From GCA-2746605 sp963710615 (GTDB lineage Bacteria; Bacteroidota; Ignavibacteria; Ignavibacteriales; Melioribacteraceae): a stretch of DNA of 64,000 nt. The stretch spans positions 248,001 to 312,000 of the forward strand of contig CAVQBF010000008.1 in the NCBI GenBank assembly GCA_963710615.1, in the 5' to 3' direction. Positions 1-9,680 of this stretch are shown here, piece by piece. The stretch's first letter is position 1. Each line of letters begins with the position of its first letter. Under the pieces are notes generated by a model. It saw only the letters and a list, made by a program, of their open reading frames with translations, was not told the DNA's origin and ran no database searches. The translations under genes were made by a program, and so were the position numbers.

Positions 1-650
1 AGTCTTTAATTAATACCGCAAAATCATTTAATAAAAAAGTAATTGCATTCATTACAGATATGAATCAGCCGCTTGGAAACTATATTGGCAATTGGCTGGA
101 AGTTTATGAATCAATAAAAGTTTTACGCGGCGAACAGGTCCCCGATTTGAAAGAGGTTACATTAAATTTATCGGGCGCAATGATTTATTTAGGAGGTAAG
201 GCTAAAAGTATTAAAGAGGGATTTGAAATTTCAGAAGAAATAATAAAGAGTGGTAGAGCTTATAATAAATTTTTAGAAATTGTTAAGCTTCAGAAAGGTG
301 AAACTTTTTATTTAGAAAACCCTGAAAAGTATCCTAAAACTAAGTTCTTTGAAAGTATTTTGGCAGAAAAAAACGGCTATCTAGAAAAAGTTGATAATTA
401 CCAAATCGGTATGTCAGCTTTAGAATTAGGAGCGGGACGAAAAACTAAAGAAGACAAAATAGATCCTGGAGCGGGAATAATTTTCAAACCAAAAATTGGT
501 GATCGAGTAAAAAAGGGAGAAGAAATTGCCATTATCTTTACAAATAAAAAAGAGAAAATTGATGAGGCTAAAAAAACTGTAGTGAATGCATTGCAATTTT
601 CATCTAATAAAGTCAACCCAGTTAAGCTTATAAAATCAATCATAAAATAA
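1..650 (+). CDS. deoA: Pyrimidine-nucleoside (thymidine) phosphorylase, C-terminal part
   Basis: The reading frame is open to the left edge (codons from position 3), so the 5' part of the gene lies outside the window. The family cleaves thymidine or uridine with phosphate to the free base and (deoxy)ribose-1-phosphate in the cytosol, for nucleoside salvage. What is visible is AFITDMNQPLGN, a conserved segment of the family's alpha/beta domain, and near the end GAGRKTKEDKIDPGAG followed by the glycine-rich C-terminal domain (GDRVKKGEEI). An internal ATG at 60 is not the start, because conserved residues continue upstream of it. The gene is 15 bp ahead of the prohibitin-like gene and may be cotranscribed with it. 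DeoA and Pdp cannot be separated from this fragment. Confidence 0.9.
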   Translation, partial: SLINTAKSFNKKVIAFITDMNQPLGNYIGNWLEVYESIKVLRGEQVPDLKEVTLNLSGAMIYLGGKAKSIKEGFEISEEIIKSGRAYNKFLEIVKLQKGETFYLENPEKYPKTKFFESILAEKNGYLEKVDNYQIGMSALELGAGRKTKEDKIDPGAGIIFKPKIGDRVKKGEEIAIIFTNKKEKIDEAKKTVVNALQFSSNKVNPVKLIKSIIK

Positions 651-665
651 ATATCAGGAGGAAAC

Positions 666-1538
666 ATGTTTTTTATAGTAGGAATTATTGTAGCCGTAGT
701 ATTTTTCTTTATTTATCTAAATGTTAAAAAAGTTAAGCGCGCTCAAGAAGCTACAATGACACTTATAATATCAATAGGTGCTGCAATTTTTGCTTTAGCA
801 CAAATATTTACAGTAATACCTGCAGGAACTGTTGGTGTTGTAGATTTTCTTGGCAACGTAAGTGATAATACACTTAAACCAGGTGTTAATATAGTTAATC
901 CGGTAGCTAAAATAATTAAGTACAGCTTTAAAACTCAAGAAATAAAAGAGAATATGACTGTTCCATCAAAAGAGGGTTTACCAGTTCAACTTGAAATTTC
1001 ACTTCTCTTTAAAGTTGATCCAGCAATGGCAAATGACATATACAAATCTGTGGAAGCAGGAGATTACTTGAATGTAATTTTAACTCCCCAATTTCGTTCT
1101 GTAGTAAGAGGAGTAACATCCAAATACGAGGCGAAGGCATTATACACAGGCGCTCGTGAACAACTTGCTGAGGAAATAATTACTGAGCTTCAAAAAAATG
1201 TTGGTGATAGAGGTATCACAATAGAAAATGCACCACTAAGACAAGTGATATTGCCACCCGGATTAACCACATCTATTGAGCAAAAATTGCAAGCTGAACA
1301 AGAAAGTCAGAGAATGTCTTTTGTACTTCAAAAAGAGACTCAAGAAGCTGAAAGAAAGCGTATTGAAGCTAAAGGTATTGCTGATTTTCAGGTAATTGTT
1401 TCTGATGGAATTAACGCAAATTTACTTAAATGGAAAGGAATTGAAGCAACTGAAAACCTTGCCAAATCCCCTAACTCTAAGGTTGTTGTTATTGGAGCAG
1501 GCAAAGATGGTTTGCCTTTAATTCTTGGAAATAATTAA
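666..1538 (+). CDS. Prohibitin-like SPFH/Band 7 membrane protein
   Basis: A 290-residue protein with two N-terminal hydrophobic segments (about 3-18 and 30-55), then an SPFH domain (about 57-230) and an alanine/glutamate-rich helix (EAERKRIEAKGIADFQ, about 227-245). This is typical of prohibitins, which form ring-shaped membrane scaffolds and modulate membrane proteases. Motifs seen include TVGVVDFLGNVS at the start of the domain and LRQVILPPG before the coiled-coil part. The start is supported by a strong ribosome site, AGGAGG, 6 bp upstream of ATG. It follows the phosphorylase gene closely, and a hairpin 30 bp downstream may end the transcript. No substrate or partner can be read from the context. 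Confidence 0.9.
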   Translation: MFFIVGIIVAVVFFFIYLNVKKVKRAQEATMTLIISIGAAIFALAQIFTVIPAGTVGVVDFLGNVSDNTLKPGVNIVNPVAKIIKYSFKTQEIKENMTVPSKEGLPVQLEISLLFKVDPAMANDIYKSVEAGDYLNVILTPQFRSVVRGVTSKYEAKALYTGAREQLAEEIITELQKNVGDRGITIENAPLRQVILPPGLTTSIEQKLQAEQESQRMSFVLQKETQEAERKRIEAKGIADFQVIVSDGINANLLKWKGIEATENLAKSPNSKVVVIGAGKDGLPLILGNN

Positions 1539-1568
1539 AGTATGAAAACGCAAAAAGTATAACAATAA

Positions 1569-1608
1569 CGAGAAAGATGAGTAACGTATTTAGTTTCTCA
1601 TCTTTCGT
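1569..1608 (+). terminator. Candidate terminator after the prohibitin-like gene
   Basis: AAAGATGAG at 1573-1581 pairs perfectly with CTCATCTTT at 1597-1605 across a 15-nt loop, with a little extra pairing outside (ACG/CGT with a bulge). The following run is AT-rich but is not a clean T tract, so termination strength is uncertain. Confidence 0.45.
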
Positions 1609-1635
1609 ATTTAAAAATTCTTTATTTATATAGTT

Positions 1636-1977
1636 ATGAAACCAAAGAAAATTAAATTAAATGGTAAAGAATCCTTAACAATTGAGTGGGAAGATAATAA
1701 GGTAATTGAGTATCCTCTAAAATTTTTGAGGGATGAGTCCCCTGATGCAGGAAACAAAGGCGAAACAATTTTATGGAAGCATTATGCACCGCCGCCAAAA
1801 GGGCCTGATAAACCGGGTAAATATGAAGTTGCAAATATTGAAAAAGTCGGGAATTATGCAATTAATATTACTTGGAAAGACGGTGAGGATGCTGGTATTT
1901 ACTCTTGGGAAGTATTAGAAAAATTAGGTGAATTTTTAGAATTAAAAAATACACTTAAAAATGTAAATGAAGATTAA
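1636..1977 (+). CDS. DUF971 family protein
   Basis: A 113-residue soluble protein resembling the DUF971 family (the N-terminal fold of gamma-butyrobetaine hydroxylase-like proteins). Family hallmarks are the opening beta strands (KIKLNGKESLTIEW), the YPLKFLRDESPDAGN turn and the closing DGEDAGIYSWEVL. Stand-alone members are widespread in bacteria and have been linked to iron-sulfur or redox proteins, but no reaction is assigned. The predicted start has only a weak ribosome site. It sits alone between the prohibitin-like gene and the large sensor kinase, separated from each by about 100-160 bp. Confidence 0.8.
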   Translation: MKPKKIKLNGKESLTIEWEDNKVIEYPLKFLRDESPDAGNKGETILWKHYAPPPKGPDKPGKYEVANIEKVGNYAINITWKDGEDAGIYSWEVLEKLGEFLELKNTLKNVNED

Positions 1978-2138
1978 TTTCAAATTTTTGATTAATAAAA
2001 ATTTTAAACTCTACTCAAAGTAATTTTAACTTAAAACAAAATTATATTCTATAGCCTAATTTTTCAATTTATTATCGGCAATTTTTAATGTTTAAGTAAC
2101 TGTAAAAATTTTTTCTTATCTATGGGAGAGAGCATTGG

Positions 2139-5100
2139 ATGGAGAATCAATTAGAAATTTATCAATCAATTATTGAAGATGCAGTTGATTCAATTTTTAT
2201 TGGTGATAATAAAGGCAATTTAATCTTTGTAAATAAGGCTGCTGAAGAACTTACAGGTTACGCTAAAAACGAATTGCTATCTTCAAACATTTCCTTCCTT
2301 TTTCCCGATGAACAACTTAAAATGCAACCGCTCAGATATGATGATTTAAATGCAGGCCTAGTAGTAACTACTGAACGAGATATTCTTACAAAGAGTGGTG
2401 ATCTTCTTCCAGTAGAAATGAAATCAAAAAAGCTGGATAATGGCAATTTACAGAGTTTTATGAGAGATAATTCTCAGAGACAAAAGAAAGACAAAGCACT
2501 AAAGGAAAGTGAAGAGAAATACAAAACGCTATTCGAATCATCTCCTAGTGGGATTATTATTGTTGATTCTAATGGAACTATTGTTAATGCAAATAAAAAA
2601 ATCCATGATTTATTGGGATATATATACGATGAGCTTATTGGAACACCAGTAGAGAATTTATCCCATCCAGATGTAATAAAGTTTGTTAAACAGAATATTG
2701 ATAAAGTCCTTAATGGAGAAGTATTAAAGCACACAGTGAAGAGTATAAAAAAGGATGGAAGTTTAATTTACACTTCTCTTTATGAAACAAAAATTTTATT
2801 GAATAGTGTTGGAGACTGTGTTCTTAGTATAGCAAATGATATTACAAAACAAGTATTAACAGAAAGAAAATTAAAAGAAAGTGAAGAAAAACTTAGAAAT
2901 ATTGTTGAACATAGCAGTAACATTTTTTATTCGCATGGAACCGATCACAAACTAACATATCTTAGTCCGCAAATTAAACAACTTTTAGACTACGAAGTTG
3001 AAGAAGCAATGGTAAAATGGACAAATTTGACTACTGATAATCCAATTAATCAAATTGGATTTGAAAAGACAGTTAAGGCAATCAACACCGGAATTCCTCA
3101 AGCACCATACGAGTTAGAATTAATCGGTAAAAAAAGAAAGAAAGTGGTAGTTGAAGTTCATGAAGCACCCATAGTGAAAAATGGAAAGACGGCAAGTATT
3201 GTCGGTGCATTAATTGATATTACCGACAAAAAAAAGGCAGAGATTGAACTTGTAGAAACTAAGGAACTTTTTCAATTCGCCATTGAGGGTTCAGATGTTG
3301 GACTTTGGGATTGGCAAGTGCAAACCGGTCAAACTCACTTTAATGAAAAGTGGGCTAATATTATTGGCTATTCCTTGTCCGAGTTGCAGCCTATCAGTAT
3401 TAATACATGGATTCATTTTTGTCACCCAGATGATCTAATAATTGCACGGGAAGAACTAAATAAACACTTTAACGGTGAAACCAAACAATACCATTGTGAA
3501 TTTAGAATGAAAAGTAAATCCGGTGATTGGGTATGGGTTTTAGATAGAGGAAGAGTTGTTGAATGGGATTCAGAAAAAAAACCAATCCGTATGGTAGGAA
3601 CACATTTGGATATCAGTAAGCAAAAGTATGCTGATGAAATTCTAAAAGAAAGCGAAGAAAGATATAAATCATTATTCGAACACGCTGCTGTGCCAATTTG
3701 GCTGGAAGATTTTTCGGAAATTAAGATCCGTTTTGATCAACTAAGAAAAAGTGGAATTAACAACTTTGATGAATATTTTACTGAACATCCTGAAAAAATA
3801 AGTGAATTTGCCGGTTTGGTCAAAATTGTTGATATAAATAAGAAAAGTTTGGAAATGTTTAATGTAAATAGTAAAGATTTTTTAATAAAAGACTTGCGAA
3901 CCTACTTCGATGAAAATTCCTTATCTGTTTTTAAATCTGAGTTAATAGCATTAGCTGAAGGCAAAGATAATTTTGAAAGTGAAATTAAAGTTAAAAGTCC
4001 TACTGGAAAATATTTTGATTTAATTGTCAGTCTCTCAGTTCCACCAGGATATCTAGATACGTTAAGCAGAGTTTATGCATCATTTCTTGATATAACAGAG
4101 AGGAAAAGAATTGAGGACGCTATAAGGGAAAGTGAAGCAAAAATAGAATCTATAATGAGAAGTGCACCGGTTGGTTTAGGAATTGTCAGAGGTAGAGTTT
4201 TAGAATACGTAAATAAGCATTTGTTAGAAACACTTGACTATACAAGAGAAGAAATGGTGGGTAAAAGTTCTCTTAATTTCTATGAATCACTTGATGAATT
4301 CAAGAGATTGGGAGGACTATATTTAGAGTTAGATAATAAGAATATTGTTTCTTCAGAAACGAGGTTGAGGAAAAAAAACGGTGATCTGGTAGATGTTATT
4401 ATTAGTATTACTACTATAGATAAAATTGATACCACAAAAGATATCATATTTAGTGTTTTAAATATAACGGAAACAAAAAAAGCGCAAAAACTTGTTGAAG
4501 CGGAACAGTTTCGATACCAAAACCTATTTGAAAATTCACCTGTACCTTTGTGGGAAGAAGATTTTACGGAAGTACTTCAAAAACTAAATTCATTAAAAGA
4601 AAAAGGGATTACTGATCTGAATGAATATTTTAATTCAAATCCGGAATTTATTTATGAATTATCAAACTTAGTTAAAATAATAAATGTCAATCAGTCAACC
4701 CTTTCATTGCATAAAGCGGAAAATAAAGAAACTCTATTTGCCGGACTAACTAATATTTTTACTGAAAATTCATTCGAAGTGCTTAAAAAAGAAATGATCG
4801 CAATTTTTAAAGGGGAAAAATATTTTTCTGACGAAATAGAAGTAAAAACCTTAACGGGAGAAAAGAGAATTATTGACTTAAAATTATACTTGGATTTTGA
4901 TGTAAATCAAACCAACACTGAATTTAAAGCTTTATTGGCAACAGTTGATATAACAGATAGGATTTTAGCAGAAAATGAAATCAAAAAACAATTAGAGAGA
5001 AATAAGATAATACTTAACACAATGAATGATGGTTTTGTCTTAATAGATGATAAAGGGAACATAAATGATGTAAACCCAGCATATTGTAATATGATTGAAT

Positions 5101-6017
5101 TTTCTGTTGAAGAGCTGCGTAAAATGAATGTAAAAGATGTTGAAGTCAAACAAAGTGAGGAAGAGATAAATAGACGTTTGGATAACATCCTCACCCATGG
5201 ATTTGACAAATTTGAAACAAAGCATAAATCTAAAACTGGGAAAATTTTAGATCTAGATATAAGTATTACCACTATTGTATCTGAAAATAAAAATTATATG
5301 GCAGCGTTCCTAAGGGATATAACTAAACAGAAGCAAGCACTTAGAGAATTGAATCAATCAAGAAAAGAGGTAAGTGAGCTCGTTCATTATCAGCAAGAAG
5401 TTAGAGAAGAAGAAAGGCAGCGAATAGCAACTGAAATTCATGATGATTTGGGGCAAGCTCTAACAGCTTTAAAGCTCGATACTTCAATTTTAATGAATAA
5501 AATATCAGGCGAAGATGAATCTGTTAAAAATAAATTAAATTCAATGAAAAGTTTAGCAGATCAAACTATAAAAACAGTTCAGAAAATTTCATCAGATTTA
5601 AGACCAGGAATATTGAATGACTTGGGATTAACTGCGGCGCTTGAGTGGGAAATAGATAATTTTAAAGAAAGAACCGGTATCAAATGTACTTTAAAGATTA
5701 TTCCCGATGACATTTCTTTTGATGAAAAAGTTAATATAACGGTTTTTAGACTTGTCCAAGAAGCATGTACAAATGTAGCCAGACATTCAAATGCAAGTGA
5801 ATTAGAAATTATGATCCGATTGGAAGAAAAGAAATTAAATCTAATAATTAAAGATAATGGCATTGGCATTACAGTAGAACAAGCTAATAATTCGAAATCT
5901 TTTGGACTTTTTGGAATGCGCGAAAGAGTTAGAAATATGGGAGGAGGTATTAATTTTGTTGGTGAAATAAACAAAGGAACAACAGTTAACATTTTACTTC
6001 CAATAAAAAGTGAGTAA
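2139..6017 (+). CDS. Eight-PAS sensor histidine kinase, HisKA_3 type
   Basis: A 1292-residue kinase with no clear membrane segments, so probably cytosolic. About eight PAS modules are visible in order: near 5-115, 125-240, 250-370, 378-500, 510-655, 665-780, 785-940 and 950-1070. Modules five and seven share an unusual form, VPIWLEDF or VPLWEEDF followed by an inserted helix (LRKSGINNFDEYF, LKEKGITDLNEYF). The transmitter is HisKA_3 type: ERQRIATEIHDDLGQA carries the phospho-accepting His, followed by an HATPase (DNGIGI, FGLFGMRERV). Kinases of this type phosphorylate NarL-type regulators, and one is encoded 5 bp downstream, so the two are very likely a pair. Signals sensed are unknown. The ATG is preceded by GGGAGAG about 11 bp upstream. 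Confidence 0.92.
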   Translation: MENQLEIYQSIIEDAVDSIFIGDNKGNLIFVNKAAEELTGYAKNELLSSNISFLFPDEQLKMQPLRYDDLNAGLVVTTERDILTKSGDLLPVEMKSKKLDNGNLQSFMRDNSQRQKKDKALKESEEKYKTLFESSPSGIIIVDSNGTIVNANKKIHDLLGYIYDELIGTPVENLSHPDVIKFVKQNIDKVLNGEVLKHTVKSIKKDGSLIYTSLYETKILLNSVGDCVLSIANDITKQVLTERKLKESEEKLRNIVEHSSNIFYSHGTDHKLTYLSPQIKQLLDYEVEEAMVKWTNLTTDNPINQIGFEKTVKAINTGIPQAPYELELIGKKRKKVVVEVHEAPIVKNGKTASIVGALIDITDKKKAEIELVETKELFQFAIEGSDVGLWDWQVQTGQTHFNEKWANIIGYSLSELQPISINTWIHFCHPDDLIIAREELNKHFNGETKQYHCEFRMKSKSGDWVWVLDRGRVVEWDSEKKPIRMVGTHLDISKQKYADEILKESEERYKSLFEHAAVPIWLEDFSEIKIRFDQLRKSGINNFDEYFTEHPEKISEFAGLVKIVDINKKSLEMFNVNSKDFLIKDLRTYFDENSLSVFKSELIALAEGKDNFESEIKVKSPTGKYFDLIVSLSVPPGYLDTLSRVYASFLDITERKRIEDAIRESEAKIESIMRSAPVGLGIVRGRVLEYVNKHLLETLDYTREEMVGKSSLNFYESLDEFKRLGGLYLELDNKNIVSSETRLRKKNGDLVDVIISITTIDKIDTTKDIIFSVLNITETKKAQKLVEAEQFRYQNLFENSPVPLWEEDFTEVLQKLNSLKEKGITDLNEYFNSNPEFIYELSNLVKIINVNQSTLSLHKAENKETLFAGLTNIFTENSFEVLKKEMIAIFKGEKYFSDEIEVKTLTGEKRIIDLKLYLDFDVNQTNTEFKALLATVDITDRILAENEIKKQLERNKIILNTMNDGFVLIDDKGNINDVNPAYCNMIEFSVEELRKMNVKDVEVKQSEEEINRRLDNILTHGFDKFETKHKSKTGKILDLDISITTIVSENKNYMAAFLRDITKQKQALRELNQSRKEVSELVHYQQEVREEERQRIATEIHDDLGQALTALKLDTSILMNKISGEDESVKNKLNSMKSLADQTIKTVQKISSDLRPGILNDLGLTAALEWEIDNFKERTGIKCTLKIIPDDISFDEKVNITVFRLVQEACTNVARHSNASELEIMIRLEEKKLNLIIKDNGIGITVEQANNSKSFGLFGMRERVRNMGGGINFVGEINKGTTVNILLPIKSE

Positions 6018-6022
6018 GAATA

Positions 6023-6652
6023 ATGAAAATATTAATTGCAGATGATCATTTAATAGTGCGTGAAGGATTAAAGCAAATTATTTCTGATCTATCTGATGTC
6101 TCAGAGATTGATGAAGCAGAAAATGGATTTGGTGTACTAGATAAATTAGCAGAAAAAGAATATGATGTTGTAATAATGGATATTTCCATGCCTGGTAAAA
6201 ATGGACTTGACACATTAAAAGAAATAAAAAAAAATAAACCCGATCAACCTGTGCTGATGTTAAGTGTACATGATGAAGAACAGTATGGTTTAAGAGTTCT
6301 AAAAGCCGGAGCCTCTGGATTTATTCCAAAGCATAGTGAACCTGAAGAGTTTAAGAAAGCAATTTTAAAAGCTGTGAGAGGTAAAAAATATTTGTCTGAC
6401 AATCTCACTGAAAAATTGGCCACAAATCTTTACGAAGGAAGAAATCTTCCATTGCACGAACTCCTATCTGATAGAGAATTCCAAGTACTTAAATTCTTAG
6501 CTGATGGTAAATCGGTTAAGGAGATTGCAGAAGAACTCTTTTTGAGTGTTAAAACAATCAGCACTTACCGTTCAAGAATCTTAGAAAAATTAAACTTCAA
6601 AAATAATTCCGAACTAATTAGATATGTATTAGAACATAAAATTTTTGAGTAG
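6023..6652 (+). CDS. NarL/FixJ-family response regulator
   Basis: A 209-residue two-domain regulator. The receiver has the acidic pair at D7-D8, the likely phospho-acceptor D53 in VVIMDISMPG, and the conserved lysine near 103 (FIPKH). A LuxR-type DNA-binding domain fills about 145-205 (LSDREFQVLKFLADG, SVKTISTYRSRILEKL). The gene starts 5 bp after the eight-PAS HisKA_3 kinase, the classical arrangement for a cognate pair, so it should act as the transcriptional output of that kinase. No target sites can be identified here. Confidence 0.93.
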   Translation: MKILIADDHLIVREGLKQIISDLSDVSEIDEAENGFGVLDKLAEKEYDVVIMDISMPGKNGLDTLKEIKKNKPDQPVLMLSVHDEEQYGLRVLKAGASGFIPKHSEPEEFKKAILKAVRGKKYLSDNLTEKLATNLYEGRNLPLHELLSDREFQVLKFLADGKSVKEIAEELFLSVKTISTYRSRILEKLNFKNNSELIRYVLEHKIFE

Positions 6653-6694
6653 ATATTCTTCAATGCCGTATAACTTTCGCTAAAACAACATCTC

Positions 6695-6712
6695 TGTAGG
6701 ACTATTCCTACA
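6695..6712 (+). terminator. Small hairpin after the NarL-type regulator
   Basis: TGTAGGA at 6695-6701 and TCCTACA at 6706-6712 form a perfect 7-bp stem with a 4-nt loop, followed by AATTTTATC. It lies 43 bp after the stop codon and could end the kinase-regulator transcript. The T run is short. Confidence 0.35.
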
Positions 6713-6809
6713 ATTTTATCATCCATCTTTTCTAACATTATACGCATCCCCCTATATTAAATCATTTTAGGTTCCCTTACTTTCGTATATAAAATTTTTT
6801 GGGAGAATA

Positions 6810-7181
6810 ATGACAATTTTAATTGTTGATGATTCAGAAGTCTTTAGAAGTCGTATTGTAGAAATCCTCGCCAATAATAATAAGTCAACAGACATTTTGG
6901 AAGCCAACAGTATTTTGGAAGCAAAAGAAATAATGCTGGATGTACTCCCTGATATTCTGATAACAGATATTAGAATGCCTGGAGGAACTGGATTAGACCT
7001 TATCAAACACGTTAGAAAAGACAATCCTGTAACCTTAATTATTGTCATTACCAACTATCCTGAAGCCCAATATAAAGTAGAAGCGTTTAAAACTGGAGCC
7101 AACTATTTTTTTGATAAGAGTAGTGAAATGGATAATCTCCTTGAGATAATTAATCAATTTAATCAAAAAGTAGAATTATAG
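6810..7181 (+). CDS. Single-domain receiver (CheY-like) protein
   Basis: A 123-residue stand-alone receiver with D7-D8, the phospho-acceptor D53 in ILITDIRMPGG and a lysine near 103 (FFDKSSE). It has no output domain, so it acts by protein contact or as a phosphorelay intermediate. The ribosome site TGGGAG lies 6 bp before ATG. Its stop codon shares one base with the GTG start of the next gene (TAGTG), so translation is probably coupled to the PAS-GAF kinase, which is the likely phosphodonor. Confidence 0.92.
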   Translation: MTILIVDDSEVFRSRIVEILANNNKSTDILEANSILEAKEIMLDVLPDILITDIRMPGGTGLDLIKHVRKDNPVTLIIVITNYPEAQYKVEAFKTGANYFFDKSSEMDNLLEIINQFNQKVEL

Positions 7182-9250
7182 TGATAGATTTCGATAAATA
7201 CGGAGCTAGTACAACTCTAAATGAGATCTTATTAGCCAATATTAAAGACTTGATAGGCAATTCAATATTTGAATCTATTTCAGAAGGAATTATGCTAGTT
7301 GATTTGGAAGGCTTTATTATAACTTGTAATGATAAAGTTCTAAATCAACTTGAGTATAAAAGTTTGGATAAAATTATTGGAATAAATGTGTCATATTTAT
7401 TCTCTGAGTATGGGAAAGAAAAATTTATATTATTTAATATTGACGATTTACAGAAAAGCTCAGTTCTTAAAGAAAATTATAATTGCCTCAGAAAAAATGG
7501 AGACCCATTCCCAGCAGAAGTTACAACATCATTATTAAAAGACAAAAATGGTAATCCATTTGGCTATTTATGCATAATATCGGAACTATCCGGAAAAAAT
7601 AGTCACGAACAATTCTTACCAATAAATGAACTGAATAATAAAAGCATATTCGAAAACTCTACTATTGGAATATATAGGGCTGATAGAAAAGGAAATTTGC
7701 TGGCTGCAAACAGTAGGGTTTTGGATATTCTTGGAATTGATTCATTCACTAACCTTCAAACTAAAAATATAGATTCTGAATTAAGCGTTGATCCTTCAAT
7801 TCGCAAAAAATTTAATAACATTCTTTTAGATGAAGGAAAGATTTATGGATTTGAGTCTCAATGGAAAAAGTCTGATGGAACAATAGCTTATTTAAGGGAA
7901 AGTGCCACAGCTTTCTTGGATAATGAAAAAAACCTTGACTACTATGTAGGAACTGTTGAAGATATTACTGAGTCAGTATCAAGTAGAATGATAATTAAAA
8001 AACAAGCTGATATTATTGAAGCACTTGGATATTGTTCTGAACTTTTTTTAAGCGACATTAGTTGGCAAAAAAATCTAGTAAATGCTATTTCGATAATTGG
8101 TGAGTCAATCAATGTAAGTGCCGTTCAAGTTTTCGAAAATGAATTTGATTCGGACATGAATATAATTTTTAAACAAATCTCAGTATGGAAAAATTCTAAG
8201 CAAGAAATTGAGTCCATACCTTTTGAAATAAATTTAAATAAAAATAATTTACTGAGCTGGTGGAATAAACTTTCTCAGAATAATTTGGTTGATAAACATA
8301 TAAAAGATGCAAATAAAGACGAAATCACTTTTTTAGCTGCCTTCGGGATTGAATCTACTATAATCTTCCCTATCATGCTGGATGGAGACTGTTGGGGGGA
8401 AATAGCTTTCCATCAATACGATTACGATAGAATTTGGGATAGTAGTGAATACGAAACTCTGAGGGCAGCTTCTGAAATTTTAAGTGCAGCAATAAAAAGA
8501 AGTAATTATGAAAAAGAATTAATCAATGCTAAAAAGGCTGCAGAAGCTGCTGATAGAACTAAATCTGAATTTTTAGCACAAATGTCTCATGAGATCAGAA
8601 CACCTCTTAATAATATTACCAGTTTTAATGCTCTCATTAAAGAACAGTTGCAAAATCAAATTGATGACGATATAAAAGGATGTTTTGACGTGATTGATAG
8701 AGCTAGCAATAGATTAATTAGAACCATTGGATTAATATTGAATCTTTCTGAACTTCACACTGACAGTTATAAACTATCGAAATCAAACTTTGATATTTAT
8801 GCAGATCTGCTTGAAAGAATCTATTTAGAAAATCAATTTAAAGCGAAACAACAAAATATTGAATTTAAATTAGTTAATAAAGCAAAGTCAACACTAATAT
8901 ATGCTGATAAATACTCACTTGATCAAATTCTTAATAACCTTGTTGATAACGCTTTCAAGTATACTGAAGAAGGAAAAATTGAGATTGAAATTTGCAATAA
9001 TGAAAAGAAACAGATTATTGTTAAAATATCCGATTCTGGTATTGGTATCTCAGAAGACTTTTTACCAAATATCTTTAGTCCCTTTTCTCAGGAAGAAGCT
9101 GGCTATACTAGGAAATTCGATGGAAATGGAATTGGTCTTACCCTAGTAAAAGAATATTGCGATTTAAATGAAATACAAATTGAGGTAAGCAGTAAGAAGA
9201 ATTTCGGAACTACATTTAAACTTATCTTGAATGCTAATAACTATCACTAA
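7181..9250 (+). CDS. PAS-PAS-GAF sensor histidine kinase
   Basis: A 689-residue cytosolic kinase starting at GTG, with a one-base overlap with the receiver gene. Domains in order: PAS about 30-130, PAS about 150-265, a GAF-like region about 285-435, a coiled linker (NAKKAAEAADRTKSEF), HisKA with the phospho-His in FLAQMSHEIRTPLNN, then an HATPase with DNAFKYTEEG, DSGIGI and GNGIGLTLVKEY. The transmitter closely resembles that of the kinase at 51996 (both read SEFLAQ..SHEIRTPLN and FSQEE.GYTR), so the two are probably paralogues. It lacks its own receiver and presumably signals through the coupled upstream protein. The ligand is unknown. Confidence 0.92.
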   Translation: MIDFDKYGASTTLNEILLANIKDLIGNSIFESISEGIMLVDLEGFIITCNDKVLNQLEYKSLDKIIGINVSYLFSEYGKEKFILFNIDDLQKSSVLKENYNCLRKNGDPFPAEVTTSLLKDKNGNPFGYLCIISELSGKNSHEQFLPINELNNKSIFENSTIGIYRADRKGNLLAANSRVLDILGIDSFTNLQTKNIDSELSVDPSIRKKFNNILLDEGKIYGFESQWKKSDGTIAYLRESATAFLDNEKNLDYYVGTVEDITESVSSRMIIKKQADIIEALGYCSELFLSDISWQKNLVNAISIIGESINVSAVQVFENEFDSDMNIIFKQISVWKNSKQEIESIPFEINLNKNNLLSWWNKLSQNNLVDKHIKDANKDEITFLAAFGIESTIIFPIMLDGDCWGEIAFHQYDYDRIWDSSEYETLRAASEILSAAIKRSNYEKELINAKKAAEAADRTKSEFLAQMSHEIRTPLNNITSFNALIKEQLQNQIDDDIKGCFDVIDRASNRLIRTIGLILNLSELHTDSYKLSKSNFDIYADLLERIYLENQFKAKQQNIEFKLVNKAKSTLIYADKYSLDQILNNLVDNAFKYTEEGKIEIEICNNEKKQIIVKISDSGIGISEDFLPNIFSPFSQEEAGYTRKFDGNGIGLTLVKEYCDLNEIQIEVSSKKNFGTTFKLILNANNYH

Positions 9251-9262
9251 GAGGGATCAATT

Positions 9263-9508
9263 TTGAGAAAGTTTTTAAATCTACTTTTAGAAGTTTTCTT
9301 TAATATCAAATCATTGTTAAAAATTGCTATCTACAAATTTATTGGTTATAAAAAAATAGAAAACTTTAACACTTCTGCTACACCTGAAATAGCTGATAAG
9401 CTTATACCAATTATTAATGATATTGAAATTTCCGGCAGGAAAAGTCCTTTTTACACCTTAGTCTACTCTTTTATTTTAATTATATTTTTCGCATCTCTGA
9501 TTATGTAA
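9263..9508 (+). CDS. Small hypothetical membrane protein
   Basis: An 81-residue ORF with a TTG start and a good ribosome site (AGAGGGA ending 7 bp upstream), 12 bp after the PAS-GAF kinase and so probably in its operon. The N-terminal half is basic and amphipathic (IKSLLKIAIYKFIGYKK). The end is one clear membrane-spanning segment (YSFILIIFFASLIM), giving a tail-anchored look. I do not recognise a family. A role as a small membrane partner of the kinase is only a guess from position. Confidence 0.55.
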   Translation: MRKFLNLLLEVFFNIKSLLKIAIYKFIGYKKIENFNTSATPEIADKLIPIINDIEISGRKSPFYTLVYSFILIIFFASLIM

Positions 9509-9588
9509 TTAAATTTAAGAGGTTTGCATTTTAATTGTAATATTTGGGTTAGGGGGATATGTCAATTGAAAAGTATAATTTTTTGAGA

Positions 9589-9642
9589 AATTCACCTAAT
9601 ATTTTAAATAATCTTGATGAGTACTAAAACATTAGGTGAATT
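9589..9642. terminator. Long inverted repeat between convergent genes
   Basis: AATTCACCTAAT at 9589-9600 and its exact complement at 9631-9642 form a perfect 12-bp stem, extended inward by TTTTA/TAAAA after one mismatch. It lies midway between two converging genes (ends 9508 and 9681), where a bidirectional terminator is expected. T tracts on both sides are weak. Confidence 0.45.
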
Positions 9643-9680
9643 ATTTGTAAGCTTAAAATATTATTAGTGTAAACCTACGT

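Noticed and set aside
5579..5992. Long antisense ORF within the multi-PAS kinase gene
   Set aside because: It is a shadow of a clearly coding frame; no ribosome site or family features.
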